A stretch of 64,000 nucleotides of DNA. It comes from Pseudomonas sp. PB120. GTDB taxonomy: Bacteria > Pseudomonadota > Gammaproteobacteria > Pseudomonadales > Pseudomonadaceae. A program made the position numbers and the translations under genes. Below are positions 35,061-44,477 of this stretch, one piece after another. The notes under the pieces are model-generated. The model was not told where the DNA came from. It did no database searches and saw only the letters and a list, made by a program, of their open reading frames with translations. Positions within the stretch are counted from its first letter, which is position 1. Every line of letters starts with the position of its first letter. The stretch spans positions 1 to 64,000 of the forward strand of contig NZ_RWIN01000020.1 in assembly GCF_009761815.1 (NCBI RefSeq), written 5' to 3'.

Positions 35061-35672
35061 TTAGTGCAGGCCCTGAATGTAGCTGGACACCGCTGCGATG
35101 TCTTCGTCGCTCAGGCGTTTGGCGATGGTCTGCATGGTTTTGGTGTCGCCATCGTTGTTGCGACCGCCTTCTTCCTTGCGGAAATCGGTCAGTTGCTTGG
35201 CGACGTATTGAGCGTGCTGGCCACCGAGGTGCGGGAAGCCGGCCGCCGCGTTGCCTGCGCCATTTGGTGAGTGGCAACCGGTGCAGGCTGGCAGGCCCTT
35301 GGCCAGGTCGCCGCCACGGAACAAGGCTTCACCGCGAGCCACGACTTTCGGGTCGGCGGCGCCAACGCTGCCTTTCTGGCTGGCGAAGTAGGCGGCGATA
35401 TCGGCCAGGTCCTGATCGCTCAGGTTGGTCAGCAGGCCGGTCATTTCAAGTACCGTGCGCTTGCCGGACTTGATGTCGTGCAACTGCTTGTTCAGATAAC
35501 GCTCGCCCTGACCTGCCAGTTTCGGAAAGTTTGGCGCCATGCTGTTGCCATCCGGGCCATGACAGGCGCCACATACTGCGGCTTTCGCCTGACCAGCAGT
35601 CGCATCACCTGCAGCATGGGCAATGCCGGAGATCCCCACGGTTAACAGCAGACTCACGATCAATTTGTTCAT
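35061..35672 (-). CDS. Diheme cytochrome c4
   Basis: A 203-residue periplasmic diheme cytochrome that passes electrons from the bc1 complex to terminal oxidases. Signal peptide residues 1-20. Two heme-attachment sites: Cys34-Gly-Ala-Cys37-His38 and Cys130-Thr-Gly-Cys133-His134, each followed by a Met-containing region (SMAPNFPKLAGQ and MQTIAKRLSD) supplying the sixth ligand. The two halves are clearly duplicated. It lies 46 bp behind the c5 gene and matches the cc4 gene (PA5490). Electrons could reach the aa3 oxidase encoded at 54-59 kb. Confidence 0.96.
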   Translation of the reverse strand: MNKLIVSLLLTVGISGIAHAAGDATAGQAKAAVCGACHGPDGNSMAPNFPKLAGQGERYLNKQLHDIKSGKRTVLEMTGLLTNLSDQDLADIAAYFASQKGSVGAADPKVVARGEALFRGGDLAKGLPACTGCHSPNGAGNAAAGFPHLGGQHAQYVAKQLTDFRKEEGGRNNDGDTKTMQTIAKRLSDEDIAAVSSYIQGLH

Positions 35673-35718
35673 CAGCTAATCCAACTACGGCTAAGGGTTA
35701 AAGAGTTATGGACCGGGA

Positions 35719-36009
35719 TCACTCGCTCATCCAGTGGATGATGGCCTGGTAATCCTCGGCACTGCAGTCCATGCACAAACCACGCGGCGGCATCGCCTTG
35801 AAACCCTGGGTCACGTGTTGCACCAGCGTCTCCATACCTTTCGCCAACCTCGGCGTCCAAGCTTCCTGATCGCCCTTTTGAGGCGCCATGGGTAGTTGGC
35901 CGGAATGACAGGCACCACAAACACGGTTGTACACAGCTTCCGGATCCTGTGTAGCCTGAGCGCTGTAAAGCGGTATCAAGACACCGGCAGCTAGCAGCCA
36001 TTTCGTCAT
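35719..36009 (-). CDS. Monoheme cytochrome c5-like protein
   Basis: A 96-residue periplasmic cytochrome. A signal peptide covers about residues 1-19. Heme attachment is Cys31-Gly-Ala-Cys34-His35, and the C-terminal MPPRGLCMDCSAEDY contains the ligand methionine region and the C-x-x-C disulfide typical of cytochrome c5. First gene of the c5-c4 operon, divergent from engB. Electron donor and acceptor are not defined by sequence. Confidence 0.93.
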   Translation of the reverse strand: MTKWLLAAGVLIPLYSAQATQDPEAVYNRVCGACHSGQLPMAPQKGDQEAWTPRLAKGMETLVQHVTQGFKAMPPRGLCMDCSAEDYQAIIHWMSE

Positions 36010-36200
36010 AAAACGACCTTTTCAGGGTTGAGAGCTTTCTGCGTTCTAATGCGCAATCAAGGTCAAACGCTCTCGTGAACTTCATCCTACGCTGGGACAA
36101 AGCGCACACAAAATCTGCGGCATTATATACTGGCGTCACTGAAACGGAAACGACACCGCTTGCCGCGTCCATTCCCGGCGCCGCCCACATCGGAAATCCC

Positions 36201-36857
36201 ATGCAACTCAAGAATCCCATCCTCGGCCTGTGCCAACAGTCCACCTTCATGCTTAGCGCTGCCAAAGTCGATCAATGCCCCGACGACGAAGGCTTCGAAG
36301 TGGCCTTCGCCGGGCGTTCCAACGCCGGTAAATCCAGCGCGTTGAACACCCTGACGCATGCCAGCCTGGCGCGGACCTCGAAAACTCCGGGTCGCACGCA
36401 ACTCTTGAACTTCTTCAAGCTAGACGATGATCGTCGTCTGGTCGACCTGCCGGGGTACGGTTACGCAAAAGTACCTATTCCGTTGAAGCTGCACTGGCAG
36501 CGTCACCTGGAAGCTTATCTGGGTGGTCGCGAGAGTTTGAAAGGTCTGATTTTGATGATGGACATCCGTCATCCAATGACAGATTTCGACCTGCTGATGC
36601 TGGATTGGGCTGTCGCCAGCGGCATGCCGATGCACATTCTGCTGACCAAAGCGGACAAGCTGACCTACGGCGCGGCGAAAAACGTCCTGCTCAAGGTTCA
36701 GTCGGATATCCGCAAAGGTTGGGGCGATGCCATCAGCATTCAGCTGTTTTCGGCGCCAAAACGCCTGGGCCTGGAAGAGGCCTATACTGTTCTGGCGGGC
36801 TGGATGGCGTTGGCGGACAAAGGCGCAGAGATTGCTCAGCCTGGCGTGGAAGGCTAA
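36201..36857 (+). CDS. engB: Ribosome biogenesis GTPase EngB (YihA/YsxC)
   Basis: A 218-residue GTPase needed for large ribosomal subunit assembly. G1 is [10 protein letters not shown]2 region [14 protein letters not shown]3 DLPGYG, G4 LTKADK, and G5 near FSAPKRLG. The ATG at 36201 begins a typical N-terminus; the longer frame from 36075 overlaps the divergent promoter. GGAA upstream is a weak ribosome site. It is followed by the convergent sRNA gene ersA, whose terminator lies 10 bp after its stop, and then polA on the other strand. Confidence 0.96.
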   Translation: MQLKNPILGLCQQSTFMLSAAKVDQCPDDEGFEVAFAGRSNAGKSSALNTLTHASLARTSKTPGRTQLLNFFKLDDDRRLVDLPGYGYAKVPIPLKLHWQRHLEAYLGGRESLKGLILMMDIRHPMTDFDLLMLDWAVASGMPMHILLTKADKLTYGAAKNVLLKVQSDIRKGWGDAISIQLFSAPKRLGLEEAYTVLAGWMALADKGAEIAQPGVEG

Positions 36858-36866
36858 ACGCCGGGC

Positions 36867-36999
36867 AAAAAAAACCCCGGACTTCTTATGGGGAGGGGGA
36901 AGTTCCGGGGTTCAAGTTCTAGACCGCTAGGGCGGGGTCCAGATATCTGCCAACACTTAACACAACATTAGGAGCATCGAAGGGCTTCACCAGCCTTTC
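36867..36999 (-). ncRNA. ersA: ErsA (Spot 42-position) small RNA
   Basis: The polA-engB gap holds a transcript-like unit on the minus strand: an AlgU-type promoter, about 133 nt, then a strong terminator (CCCCGGAACTTC / GAAGTCCGGGG arms, eight-T run at 36867-36874). The terminator loop is C-rich (CCCCCUCCCC), the type of seed region by which ErsA pairs with targets such as algC. In P. aeruginosa ErsA maps to exactly this gap, is about 130 nt and is AlgU-dependent; E. coli Spot 42 is at the same synteny. The 5' end is estimated from promoter spacing and may shift by a few bases. Confidence 0.85.
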
Positions 37000-37005
37000 A
37001 GTAAC

Positions 37006-37033
37006 TCTGAGTAGCCGATTGCAAAATTAGTTC
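37006..37033 (-). promoter_or_regulatory. AlgU (sigma-22/sigma-E) promoter of ersA
   Basis: On the minus strand GAACTA (37033-37028) and TCAGA (37010-37006) are separated by 17 bases, close to the AlgU consensus GAACTT-N16/17-TCTGA. It would make the sRNA part of the envelope-stress response. Confidence 0.8.
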
Positions 37034-37100
37034 AGATTATTTTCGAATGCGTTTGGAATAACCCCAATCGCCTTCCGAACTAAGCACTCTTCAACGGTTA

Positions 37101-37125
37101 GCGCCGCGGCATTGTGCCGCAGCGC
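37101..37125. other. GC-rich hairpin after polA
   Basis: GCGCCGCGGCA-TTG-TGCCGCAGCGC forms a long stem 20 bp after the polA stop. No U-run follows on either strand, so it is more likely an mRNA 3' stabiliser than a classical terminator. Confidence 0.5.
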
Positions 37126-37144
37126 AAGCGTCCTTTCAGGCGGC

Positions 37145-39916
37145 TCAGTGAGCCTCGTCCCAGTTATTGCCTACTCCCACTTCGACCAGCAGCGGCACGT
37201 CCAGTTTCACGGCGTCGCTCATGTGCACCCGAATTTCTTCCCGCACCTGATCGACCAGGTCTTCGCGCACCTCAAGCACCAGTTCATCGTGCACTTGCAG
37301 GATAACTTTGGCATCCAGGCCAGAAGCGGTCAGCCAGTTGTCCACAGCCACCATGGCTTTCTTGATGATGTCTGCCGCGGTGCCTTGCATCGGGGCGTTG
37401 ATCGCGGTGCGTTCAGCGCCTTTGCGCAAGGCCGGGTTTTTCGCGTTAATTTCCGGCAGGTACAGGCGACGACCAAAAATGGTTTCGACGAAACCCTGCT
37501 CGGCAGCCTGCGCACGGGTGCGCTCCATGTACGCCAACACGCCAGGATAACGGGCGAAATAACGGTCGATGTAAGCCTGGGATTGCTTGCGATCAACGCC
37601 AATCTGTTTGGCCAGGCCAAACGCGCTCATACCGTAGATCAAACCGAAGTTGATCGCCTTGGCGCTGCGCCGCTGGTCAGTGGTGACCTGCGCCAGTTCA
37701 ACCCCGAAGACTTCAGCGGCCGTGGCTTTGTGCACGTCCAGGTCATTGCGGAAGGCGTGCAGCAGGCCTTCGTCCTTGGCCAGGTGCGCCATGATCCGCA
37801 GTTCGATCTGCGAGTAGTCCGCAGCCAACAGCTTGTAGCCTTTGGGTGCAACGAACGCCTGACGAATCCGACGGCCTTCGGCGGTGCGGATAGGAATGTT
37901 CTGCAGGTTTGGATCGCTGGAGGACAAACGCCCGGTCGCCGCGACAGCCTGATGGTAGGACGTATGGATCCGCCCCGTGCGCGGGTTGATCTGCTCCGGC
38001 AAGCGGTCGGTGTATGTGCTCTTGAGCTTGCTCATCGAGCGGTACTGCATCAGCACTTTGGGAAGCGGGAAATCCTGTTCGGCCAGCTCCGCCAGCACGG
38101 CTTCGGCGGTCGAAGCCTGGCCCTTGGCGGTTTTGCTGAGAATCGGCAAACCGAGTTTTTCGTACAGGATCACACCCAATTGCTTCGGCGAACCCAAGTT
38201 GAACTCTTCCCCGGCGATGGCAAACGCCTCACGCTCGAGGGCGACCATTTTTTCGCCCAGCTCAACGCTCTGGATGCCCAGGAGGTTGGCGTCTACCAGC
38301 GCGCCCTGGCGCTCGATCCGCGCCAGCACCGGCACCAGCGGCATTTCGATTTCGCTCAATACCCGGCTCAGGCTTGGAATGGCGTTGAGCTTTTCCTGCA
38401 AGGTTTGATGCAGGCGCAGCGTCACGTCGGCATCTTCGGCGGCATAAGGCCCGGCCAGCTCCAGCGAGATCTGATCGAAGGTCAACTGCTTGGCGCCCTT
38501 GCCGGCGATGTCCTGGAAGCTGGTAGTGGTGTGATTCAGGTACTTGAGCGCCAGGCTGTCCATGTCGTGGCGAGTCGCGGTGGAATCCAGCACGTAGGAC
38601 TCGAGCATGGTGTCGAAGGCGATGCCTTGCACCGTGATACCGCAGCTCTGATCACCGCCGATGGCGCAGTTAGCCAAAATGTTCATGTCGAACTTGGCGT
38701 GCTGGCCGACTTTGAGTTTGTTCGGGTCTTCCAGAATCGGTTTCAGCGCGCGCAACACCGTGTCGCGATCCAGTTGATCCGGCACGCCCATGTAGGAATG
38801 GGTCAGCGGGATGTAGGCCGCTTCGTTGGCTTGTACAGCGAACGACAAGCCGACCAGTTGCGCCTGCTGCGCATCGATGCCAGTGGTCTCGGTATCGAAG
38901 GCGATGAGCTTGGCGTCGTTGAGCTTCTTCAGCCACAGGTCGAAATCGGGCTGGGTGAGGATGGTCGTGTATTTGAGTTCGGTGTCGACGACAGCTTCTT
39001 CGGCCACCGGTGCCGCCACTTCCTGACCCGAGCGCTTGGCATCGCGCTGATTCTCGTCGAACCAGCTCTTGAACTCGAGCAGTGTGTAGAGCTCGGCCAG
39101 CTTGTCGTGATCGGGCTTGCCCATTTGCAGGTCATCGAGGCCGATGTCCAGTGGCACATCGATCTTGATGGTCGCCAACTGATAGGAGAGGAAGGCCATC
39201 TCCTTGTGCTCTTCGAGCTTGGCCGGCAAGGTTTTTGCGCCGCGAATCGGCAGGGTCGGGACGATGTCGAGCTGCGCGTAAAGCTCTTTCAAACCGCCGT
39301 TTACGCCCACCAGCAGGCCGGACGCTGTCTTCGGGCCGATGCCCGGAACGCCCGGAATGTTGTCGGACGAATCGCCCATCAGCGCCAGATAATCGATGAT
39401 CTGCTCGGGAGCGACACCGAATTTCTCCTTCACGCCCTCCACGTCCATGCTGCTACCGGTCATGGTGTTGACCAAGGTAATGTGGCCGTCGACCAACTGC
39501 GCCATGTCCTTGTCGCCGGTGGAAATGATAACCGGGCGATCTGCGGCGGCGCTGCTGCGGGCCAAGGTACCGATCACGTCGTCGGCTTCGACACCTTCGA
39601 CGCACAGCAGAGGGAAGCCCAGGGCTTTTACGCTCTGGTGCAGCGGCTCGATTTGCACGCGCATGTCGTCGGGCATGCTCGGACGGTTGGCCTTGTATTC
39701 GGCGTACATGTCATCGCGAAAAGTCCCACCCTTGGCGTCGAACACCACGGCGAACGGACTGTCCGGGTACTGCTTGCGCAGACTCTTGAGCATGTTCAGC
39801 ACGCCCTTGACCGCACCCGTCGGCAGACCTTTGGAAGTGGTCAGCGGTGGCAGGGCGTGAAAGGCGCGGTACAGATAAGAAGAACCGTCCACCAGGACGA
39901 GGGGGGCTTGGCTCAT
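37145..39916 (-). CDS. polA: DNA polymerase I
   Basis: A 923-residue PolA with all three activities apparent. Residues about 1-290 are the 5'-3' exonuclease ([25 protein letters not shown]-equivalent [27 protein letters not shown]). Residues about 300-510 are the 3'-5' proofreading domain with the acidic DTET in [10 protein letters not shown], so proofreading is probably active. The polymerase domain has motif [17 protein letters not shown], motif [17 protein letters not shown] and motif [11 protein letters not shown]. The ATG at 39916 ([11 protein letters not shown]) is preferred over an upstream TTG at 39928. Downstream on the same strand lies ersA. Confidence 0.98.
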   Translation of the reverse strand: MSQAPLVLVDGSSYLYRAFHALPPLTTSKGLPTGAVKGVLNMLKSLRKQYPDSPFAVVFDAKGGTFRDDMYAEYKANRPSMPDDMRVQIEPLHQSVKALGFPLLCVEGVEADDVIGTLARSSAAADRPVIISTGDKDMAQLVDGHITLVNTMTGSSMDVEGVKEKFGVAPEQIIDYLALMGDSSDNIPGVPGIGPKTASGLLVGVNGGLKELYAQLDIVPTLPIRGAKTLPAKLEEHKEMAFLSYQLATIKIDVPLDIGLDDLQMGKPDHDKLAELYTLLEFKSWFDENQRDAKRSGQEVAAPVAEEAVVDTELKYTTILTQPDFDLWLKKLNDAKLIAFDTETTGIDAQQAQLVGLSFAVQANEAAYIPLTHSYMGVPDQLDRDTVLRALKPILEDPNKLKVGQHAKFDMNILANCAIGGDQSCGITVQGIAFDTMLESYVLDSTATRHDMDSLALKYLNHTTTSFQDIAGKGAKQLTFDQISLELAGPYAAEDADVTLRLHQTLQEKLNAIPSLSRVLSEIEMPLVPVLARIERQGALVDANLLGIQSVELGEKMVALEREAFAIAGEEFNLGSPKQLGVILYEKLGLPILSKTAKGQASTAEAVLAELAEQDFPLPKVLMQYRSMSKLKSTYTDRLPEQINPRTGRIHTSYHQAVAATGRLSSSDPNLQNIPIRTAEGRRIRQAFVAPKGYKLLAADYSQIELRIMAHLAKDEGLLHAFRNDLDVHKATAAEVFGVELAQVTTDQRRSAKAINFGLIYGMSAFGLAKQIGVDRKQSQAYIDRYFARYPGVLAYMERTRAQAAEQGFVETIFGRRLYLPEINAKNPALRKGAERTAINAPMQGTAADIIKKAMVAVDNWLTASGLDAKVILQVHDELVLEVREDLVDQVREEIRVHMSDAVKLDVPLLVEVGVGNNWDEAH

Positions 39917-39990
39917 GAGCAGGATCAACCTTTTCGGCGGGTCCGGCGCTAGAATAGCGGGACCGTTGACGACAAAGGGACAAGGTTATC

Positions 39991-40281
39991 ATGCGCACAC
40001 TAAATCGCCTGTTGCTGGCTGGCATGTTTGCAATCACTCCACTGGCCGTCATGGCGGCGGACGATGCACCGACGCCCGAGCCGGAAGTCACGATCCGCAC
40101 GGAGGGCGACAAGGTCATTCAGGAGTACCGCCAAAACGGGTTCCTGTATGCGATCAAGGTCACGCCAAAAGGCGCACCCCCGTATTTTCTGGTGCGGGCG
40201 GACGGTACCGATGCAAACTTCATCCGCTCGGATCAGCCGGATATGCTGATTCCGTCGTGGAAAATATTTGAGTGGAAGTAG
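39991..40281 (+). CDS. DUF2782 domain-containing protein, exported
   Basis: A 96-residue protein with a signal peptide (residues 1-22, ending V-M-A-A) and a small domain matching DUF2782: PEVTIRTEGDKVIQEYRQNG, then YAIKVTPKGAPPYFLV and SWKIFEWK at the end. Function is unknown. It sits between polA (divergent) and thrB, 57 bp before the latter, as in P. aeruginosa PA5493-PA5495, so it may be cotranscribed with thrB. Confidence 0.88.
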   Translation: MRTLNRLLLAGMFAITPLAVMAADDAPTPEPEVTIRTEGDKVIQEYRQNGFLYAIKVTPKGAPPYFLVRADGTDANFIRSDQPDMLIPSWKIFEWK

Positions 40282-40338
40282 TTTCTTAATTTAAATCGGC
40301 GCTGGCTCAGCAGCAGCGCCCGTACTGGCAGTTAAAAC

Positions 40339-41289
40339 ATGTCTGTGTTCACCCCGCTGGCTCGGCCCGAGCTGGAAACCTTTCTCGCCCCTTACGGGCT
40401 CGGCCGCCTGCTTGATTTCCAGGGAATTGCCGCCGGTAGCGAAAACACCAATTTCTTTATCAGCCTGGAACAGGGCGAATTTGTCCTGACCCTGGTCGAG
40501 CGCGGTCCGGTGCAGGAAATGCCTTTCTTCATCGAACTGCTCGACGTCCTGCATGAAGCCGATCTGCCAGTACCCTATGCGCTGCGCACCACCGATGGCG
40601 TCGCCTTGCGCGAACTGGCGGGCAAGCCGGCACTGTTGCAGCCACGCCTGGCGGGCAAACACATCAAGGAAGCCAACGCGCAGCATTGCGCCCAGGTGGG
40701 CGAACTGCTCGGTCATCTGCACCTGGCGACCCAGGCCAACATGATCAAGCGCAAAACCGATCGCGGCCTGGACTGGATGCTGGAAGAGGGCACGCAGTTT
40801 CTGTCGCACCTGAATGCCGAGCAAAGCGATCTGCTCAAGCGGGCCCTGGACGAAATCACACAGCAGAAGACGAAAATTCTGGCGTTGCCGCGTGCCAACA
40901 TCCACGCCGATCTGTTCCGCGATAACGCGATGTTCGAAGGCACGCACCTGACCGGGTTGATCGACTTCTACAACGCCTGCTCGGGGCCGATGCTCTACGA
41001 CGTGGCGATTGCCTTGAACGATTGGTGCTCGGACGAGGAGGGGCTGATCGATGGGCCCCGGGCGCGGGCATTGCTCGGGGCTTATGCGGCGCTACGACCG
41101 TTCACGGCGGCCGAGGCTGAGTTGTGGCCGACGATGCTGCGGGTAGCGTGCGTGCGTTTCTGGCTGTCGCGGTTGATCGCGGCGGAATCGTTCGCGGGGC
41201 AGGATGTGTTGATTCACGATCCGATGGAGTTTCAGTTGCGCTTGGCGCAGCGGCAGAAGATCAACACACCGTTACCGTTTGCCCTCTGA
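40339..41289 (+). CDS. thrB: Homoserine kinase (APH-fold, ThrB type II)
   Basis: A 316-residue kinase phosphorylating homoserine for threonine synthesis. It belongs to the aminoglycoside-phosphotransferase-like group, not the GHMP ThrB of E. coli: ENTNFFISLEQGEFVLTLVE (nucleotide loop), catalytic loop NIHADLFRDNAMF and metal-binding LIDFYNACSGPMLYDVAI. The length matches P. aeruginosa ThrB. A BIME follows two bases after the stop. Confidence 0.95.
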   Translation: MSVFTPLARPELETFLAPYGLGRLLDFQGIAAGSENTNFFISLEQGEFVLTLVERGPVQEMPFFIELLDVLHEADLPVPYALRTTDGVALRELAGKPALLQPRLAGKHIKEANAQHCAQVGELLGHLHLATQANMIKRKTDRGLDWMLEEGTQFLSHLNAEQSDLLKRALDEITQQKTKILALPRANIHADLFRDNAMFEGTHLTGLIDFYNACSGPMLYDVAIALNDWCSDEEGLIDGPRARALLGAYAALRPFTAAEAELWPTMLRVACVRFWLSRLIAAESFAGQDVLIHDPMEFQLRLAQRQKINTPLPFAL

Positions 41290-41290
41290 A

Positions 41291-41399
41291 TTGTGGCGAG
41301 GGAGCTTGCTCCCGTTGGGTCGCGAAGCGGCCCCACTCTCTGCCTAAAAAGAGTGGGGACTGCTGCGCAGTCCAGCGGGAGCAAGCTCCCTCGCCACAG
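41291..41399. repeat. BIME of the GTGGCGAGGGAGC class
   Basis: Inverted arms GTGGCGAGGGAGCTTGCTCC and GGGAGCAAGCTCCCTCGCCAC enclose a spacer with its own CCCCACTC/GAGTGGGG stem. It lies between the convergent thrB and znuA genes. Confidence 0.9.
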
Positions 41400-41404
41400 G
41401 GTAA

Positions 41405-42334
41405 TTAGAGCGACTCCAGACACCCGGCCAAATCATTCCCCAACTTCTCCAGTACCTGCTCGTACCCCTGAGCAGTCGCCGGCGTGTACCCGCCCAGCGC
41501 ATCCAGCTCGGCCAGTTTCACCGGCAAACCCGCCACTAACGTTTCTGCCAGGCGCGGCCGCAGCGGCGGTTCGCTGAAGACGCAAGTCTTGCCGACTTCC
41601 TGCAAGCGGGCTCGCATCGCCGCTACGTGCTGGGCACCAGGCTGGACTTCTGCAGCGACACTGAACACGCCGGTGTGCTTGAGGCCGTAGGCATCTTCGA
41701 AATAGTCGAAGGCTTCATGGAAAACAAAGTACGGCTTGCCTGCAATGCCAGCCAGACGGGCCTTCAAACGCAGGTCCAGCGCGTCGAGACGCTGATCGAA
41801 TGCTTTCAGGTTGCTTTGATACCGCGCGGCATTCTCTGGATCGGCCGCGCTCAGGTCGGCGGCCATTTTCTCGGCAATCACCCGAGCGTTGACCGGCGAC
41901 AGCCACAAATGCGCGTCCAGGCTGCCGGGACGGTGATCGTGGTCATGCTCGTCAGCTTCTTCTGCGTGGGAGTGGCTGTCTTCGGCAAAACGCCGCAATT
42001 TCAGGCCTGGCAAATCCTGTACGGCGACGCTGGGCAGCGTACGACCATTCAGCACGCGAGGCAGGAAACCTTCCATGTCAGGGCCAATCCAGTAGACCAG
42101 ATCCACAGACTGCACCTTCCGTACGTCGGATGGGCGCAAGGCATAGTTATGCGGCGATGCACCCGGCGGCAGCAACACTTCCGGAATCGCGACGCCGTCC
42201 TGCACCGCAGCGGCAATCAACTGTAGCGGCTTGATGCTGGTAAGGACTTTGACCTCGGCTTGCGCCGAGCCAATCAGCAGGAAACCAGTGAAAAATGCGA
42301 TAAAAATAGAAAAAAGTCGGGACACGATGACCAC
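41405..42334 (-). CDS. znuA: Zinc ABC transporter substrate-binding protein ZnuA
   Basis: A 309-residue (or 306) periplasmic zinc-binding protein of cluster A-I. Signal peptide ends G-S-A-Q-A. Zinc ligands are expected at the histidines in PGASPHNYALRPSD, at DAHLWLSP and in VFHEAFDYFEDAYG, and the His/acid-rich loop HSHAEEADEHDHDH captures Zn. Two GTG starts are possible, at 42334 (MVIVSRLF) and 42325 (GTG-Ser-Arg, as in other pseudomonads); I give the longer one, since neither has a strong ribosome site. Divergent from zur, with a Zur box between them. Confidence 0.94.
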   Translation of the reverse strand: MVIVSRLFSIFIAFFTGFLLIGSAQAEVKVLTSIKPLQLIAAAVQDGVAIPEVLLPPGASPHNYALRPSDVRKVQSVDLVYWIGPDMEGFLPRVLNGRTLPSVAVQDLPGLKLRRFAEDSHSHAEEADEHDHDHRPGSLDAHLWLSPVNARVIAEKMAADLSAADPENAARYQSNLKAFDQRLDALDLRLKARLAGIAGKPYFVFHEAFDYFEDAYGLKHTGVFSVAAEVQPGAQHVAAMRARLQEVGKTCVFSEPPLRPRLAETLVAGLPVKLAELDALGGYTPATAQGYEQVLEKLGNDLAGCLESL

Positions 42335-42352
42335 TCGAAGAGGCGAGAACGG

Positions 42353-42365
42353 GTAACATAATAAC
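42353..42365. promoter_or_regulatory. Zur box between znuA and zur
   Basis: GTAACATAATAAC matches the Zur core consensus GTTATANTATAAC at 10 of 13 positions (the central N counted). It lies 19-26 bp from both starts and would shut off uptake when zinc is replete. Confidence 0.75.
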
Positions 42366-42391
42366 GTCTCTCACAAAACTCGTCGCCGCTC

Positions 42392-42874
42392 ATGCCTAAA
42401 ACACCGATTGCCAGCCGCCCCCACGACCACTCTCATTGCGTCCATAGCGCTTTGACTGAGGCCGATGCCTTGTGCGCCGGTCAAGGTTTGCGCCTGACAG
42501 CCTTGCGCCGACGGGTGCTGGAATTGGTCTGGCAGAGCCACAAACCGCTGGGGGCCTACGACATCCTGGCGGTGCTCAGCGAACAGGATGGCCGCCGCGC
42601 CGCGCCGCCGACCGTGTACCGGGCGCTGGATTTCCTGTTGGAAAACGGCTTCGTGCACCGTATCTCCTCACTCAACGCCTTCGTTGGTTGCAATCACCCA
42701 GGGCACGCGCATCAGGGCCAGTTCCTGATCTGCCGCGAATGCCACGCAGCCATCGAGCTCGAACAAAAATCCATCAGCGACGCGATCGTCGGCAGCGCCA
42801 AGGATGTCGGCTTTATCGTCGAGGGCCAGACCGTTGAAGTGGTCGGTCTCTGTTCGGGTTGCCAGGGGGCTTGA
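42392..42874 (+). CDS. zur: Zinc uptake regulator Zur (Fur family)
   Basis: A 160-residue Fur-family repressor sensing Zn. The winged helix includes [20 protein letters not shown] and [20 protein letters not shown]. The zinc site has the structural Cys pairs CRECH and CSGCQ (C-x-x-C at residues about 112-115 and 155-158) plus histidines in NHPGHAHQG. The N-terminus is His-rich (HDHSHCVH). The znuC start overlaps the stop (TGATG). In P. aeruginosa it is known as np20/zur. Confidence 0.95.
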   Translation: MPKTPIASRPHDHSHCVHSALTEADALCAGQGLRLTALRRRVLELVWQSHKPLGAYDILAVLSEQDGRRAAPPTVYRALDFLLENGFVHRISSLNAFVGCNHPGHAHQGQFLICRECHAAIELEQKSISDAIVGSAKDVGFIVEGQTVEVVGLCSGCQGA

Positions 42875-43659
42875 TGAGTAATGCGCTGATCCGCCTTGAG
42901 CAGGTTGCCGTCACCTTTGCCGGGCAAAACGTGCTGGATAACATCGAGCTGAGTGTCGAGCCCGGGCAGATCGTTACTCTGATCGGCCCCAACGGTGCCG
43001 GCAAGACCACGCTGGTGCGCGCCGTGCTCGGTCTGTTGAAACCGGACAGCGGCAGCGTCTGGCGCAAGCCGAAACTGCGGGTCGGTTACATGCCGCAAAA
43101 ACTTCACGTCGATCCGACCCTGCCGTTGTCAGTGCTGCGCTTCCTGCGCCTGGTACCCGGCGTGGACCGTGCTCGCGCCTTGGCGGCACTCAAGGAAGTC
43201 GGGGCCGAGCAAGTGATCGACAGCCCGGTGCAAAGTGTGTCGGGCGGTGAAATGCAGCGGGTGCTGCTGGCCCGGGCATTGCTGCGCGAGCCGGAGTTGC
43301 TGGTACTGGATGAGCCGGTACAAGGCGTCGATGTCGCGGGTCAGGCCGAGTTGTACAGCCTGATCACGCGGTTGCGCGACCGTCACGGTTGCGGCGTGCT
43401 AATGGTTTCCCACGACCTGCACCTGGTGATGAGCACCACCGACCAGGTCGTTTGCCTGAATCGGCATGTGTGCTGTTCCGGGCATCCGGAACAAGTCAGC
43501 GGTGATCCGGCTTTCGTTGAGCTGTTTGGCAAGAACGCACAGAGCCTGGCGATTTATCACCACCATCATGATCACGCCCATGACCTGCATGGCTCGGTGG
43601 TCACCGCGGCCCCGACGGGCCAACCTCACGTTCATGGAGATAGCTGCAAGCATGGCTGA
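42874..43659 (+). CDS. znuC: Zinc ABC transporter ATPase ZnuC
   Basis: A 261-residue ATPase. Walker [18 protein letters not shown]-loop MPQKLHV, signature [18 protein letters not shown], Walker [13 protein letters not shown] and H-loop VSHDLH are complete. The C-terminal tail is His-rich ([13 protein letters not shown]), fitting zinc handling. The start at 42874 overlaps the zur stop, and znuB begins eight bases before its stop; thus zur-znuC-znuB form a coupled operon. Confidence 0.97.
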   Translation: MSNALIRLEQVAVTFAGQNVLDNIELSVEPGQIVTLIGPNGAGKTTLVRAVLGLLKPDSGSVWRKPKLRVGYMPQKLHVDPTLPLSVLRFLRLVPGVDRARALAALKEVGAEQVIDSPVQSVSGGEMQRVLLARALLREPELLVLDEPVQGVDVAGQAELYSLITRLRDRHGCGVLMVSHDLHLVMSTTDQVVCLNRHVCCSGHPEQVSGDPAFVELFGKNAQSLAIYHHHHDHAHDLHGSVVTAAPTGQPHVHGDSCKHG

Positions 43660-44440
43660 TTTTCTGCTTTACGCCCTGCTTGCAGGCCTGGCCCTGGCGC
43701 TGGTTGCGGGCCCATTGGGGTCTTTCGTCGTCTGGCGGCGCATGGCGTATTTTGGCGACACGCTGTCACACGCGGCCTTGCTCGGCGTGGCGTTGGGCTT
43801 TTTGCTGGATGTCAGCCCGACCGTGGCCGTCACCGTAGGCTGTTTGCTTCTGGCGGTGTTGCTGGTGACCTTGCAACAGCGTCAACCGCTGGCGTCCGAC
43901 ACGCTTTTGGGAATTCTCGCACCGAGCACGCTCTCTTTGGGCCTGGTCGTACTAAGCTTCATGCACGAAGTGCGGATCGACCTGATGGCGTACCTGTTCG
44001 GCGATTTGCTGGCGATCAGTCCGACCGATCTGGCCTGGATACTGGGTGGCAGCGCGGCGGTTCTGGCCTTGCTGGTCACGTTGTGGCGGCCATTGCTGGC
44101 GATCACGGTGCATGAAGAACTGGCCAGGGTAGAAGGTTTGCCCGTGCCGGCGTTGCGCCTGACCTTGATGTTGCTGATTGCCATCGTGATCGCTGTGGCG
44201 ATGAAAATCGTCGGCGTGTTGCTGATTACTTCGTTGTTGATCATTCCGGCGGCTGCGGCACAACGTCACGCCCGTTCGCCGGAGCAGATGGCACTGGGCG
44301 CAAGCCTGCTGGGTATGCTCGCGGTGTGTGGCGGACTGGCGCTGTCCTGGTTCAAGGACACCCCGGCAGGCCCATCGATTGTTGTGACGGCCGCCGCACT
44401 GTTTTTGCTGAGTTTTGTCCTGCCCCGTCGAGGGGTGTAG
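43652..44440 (+). CDS. znuB: Zinc ABC transporter permease ZnuB
   Basis: A 262-residue permease with about eight membrane helices. The signature [22 protein letters not shown] near residues 30-51 and [22 protein letters not shown] near residues 190-211 are the classic ABC-3 motifs. The ATG at 43652 overlaps znuC; the long alternative frame from 43466 is rejected as it is antisense-like to znuC. Completes the importer with znuA across the divergent promoter. Confidence 0.96.
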   Translation: MADFLLYALLAGLALALVAGPLGSFVVWRRMAYFGDTLSHAALLGVALGFLLDVSPTVAVTVGCLLLAVLLVTLQQRQPLASDTLLGILAPSTLSLGLVVLSFMHEVRIDLMAYLFGDLLAISPTDLAWILGGSAAVLALLVTLWRPLLAITVHEELARVEGLPVPALRLTLMLLIAIVIAVAMKIVGVLLITSLLIIPAAAAQRHARSPEQMALGASLLGMLAVCGGLALSWFKDTPAGPSIVVTAAALFLLSFVLPRRGV

Positions 44441-44477
44441 ACTTGCTCGTTTTTTGCGCAAATAGAGAGTCGCAGGA

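Noticed and set aside
37112..39952. A 946-codon plus-strand open frame antisense to polA
   Set aside because: It mirrors polA on the opposite strand, has no family resemblance and no ribosome site. GC-rich third-position bias creates such frames.
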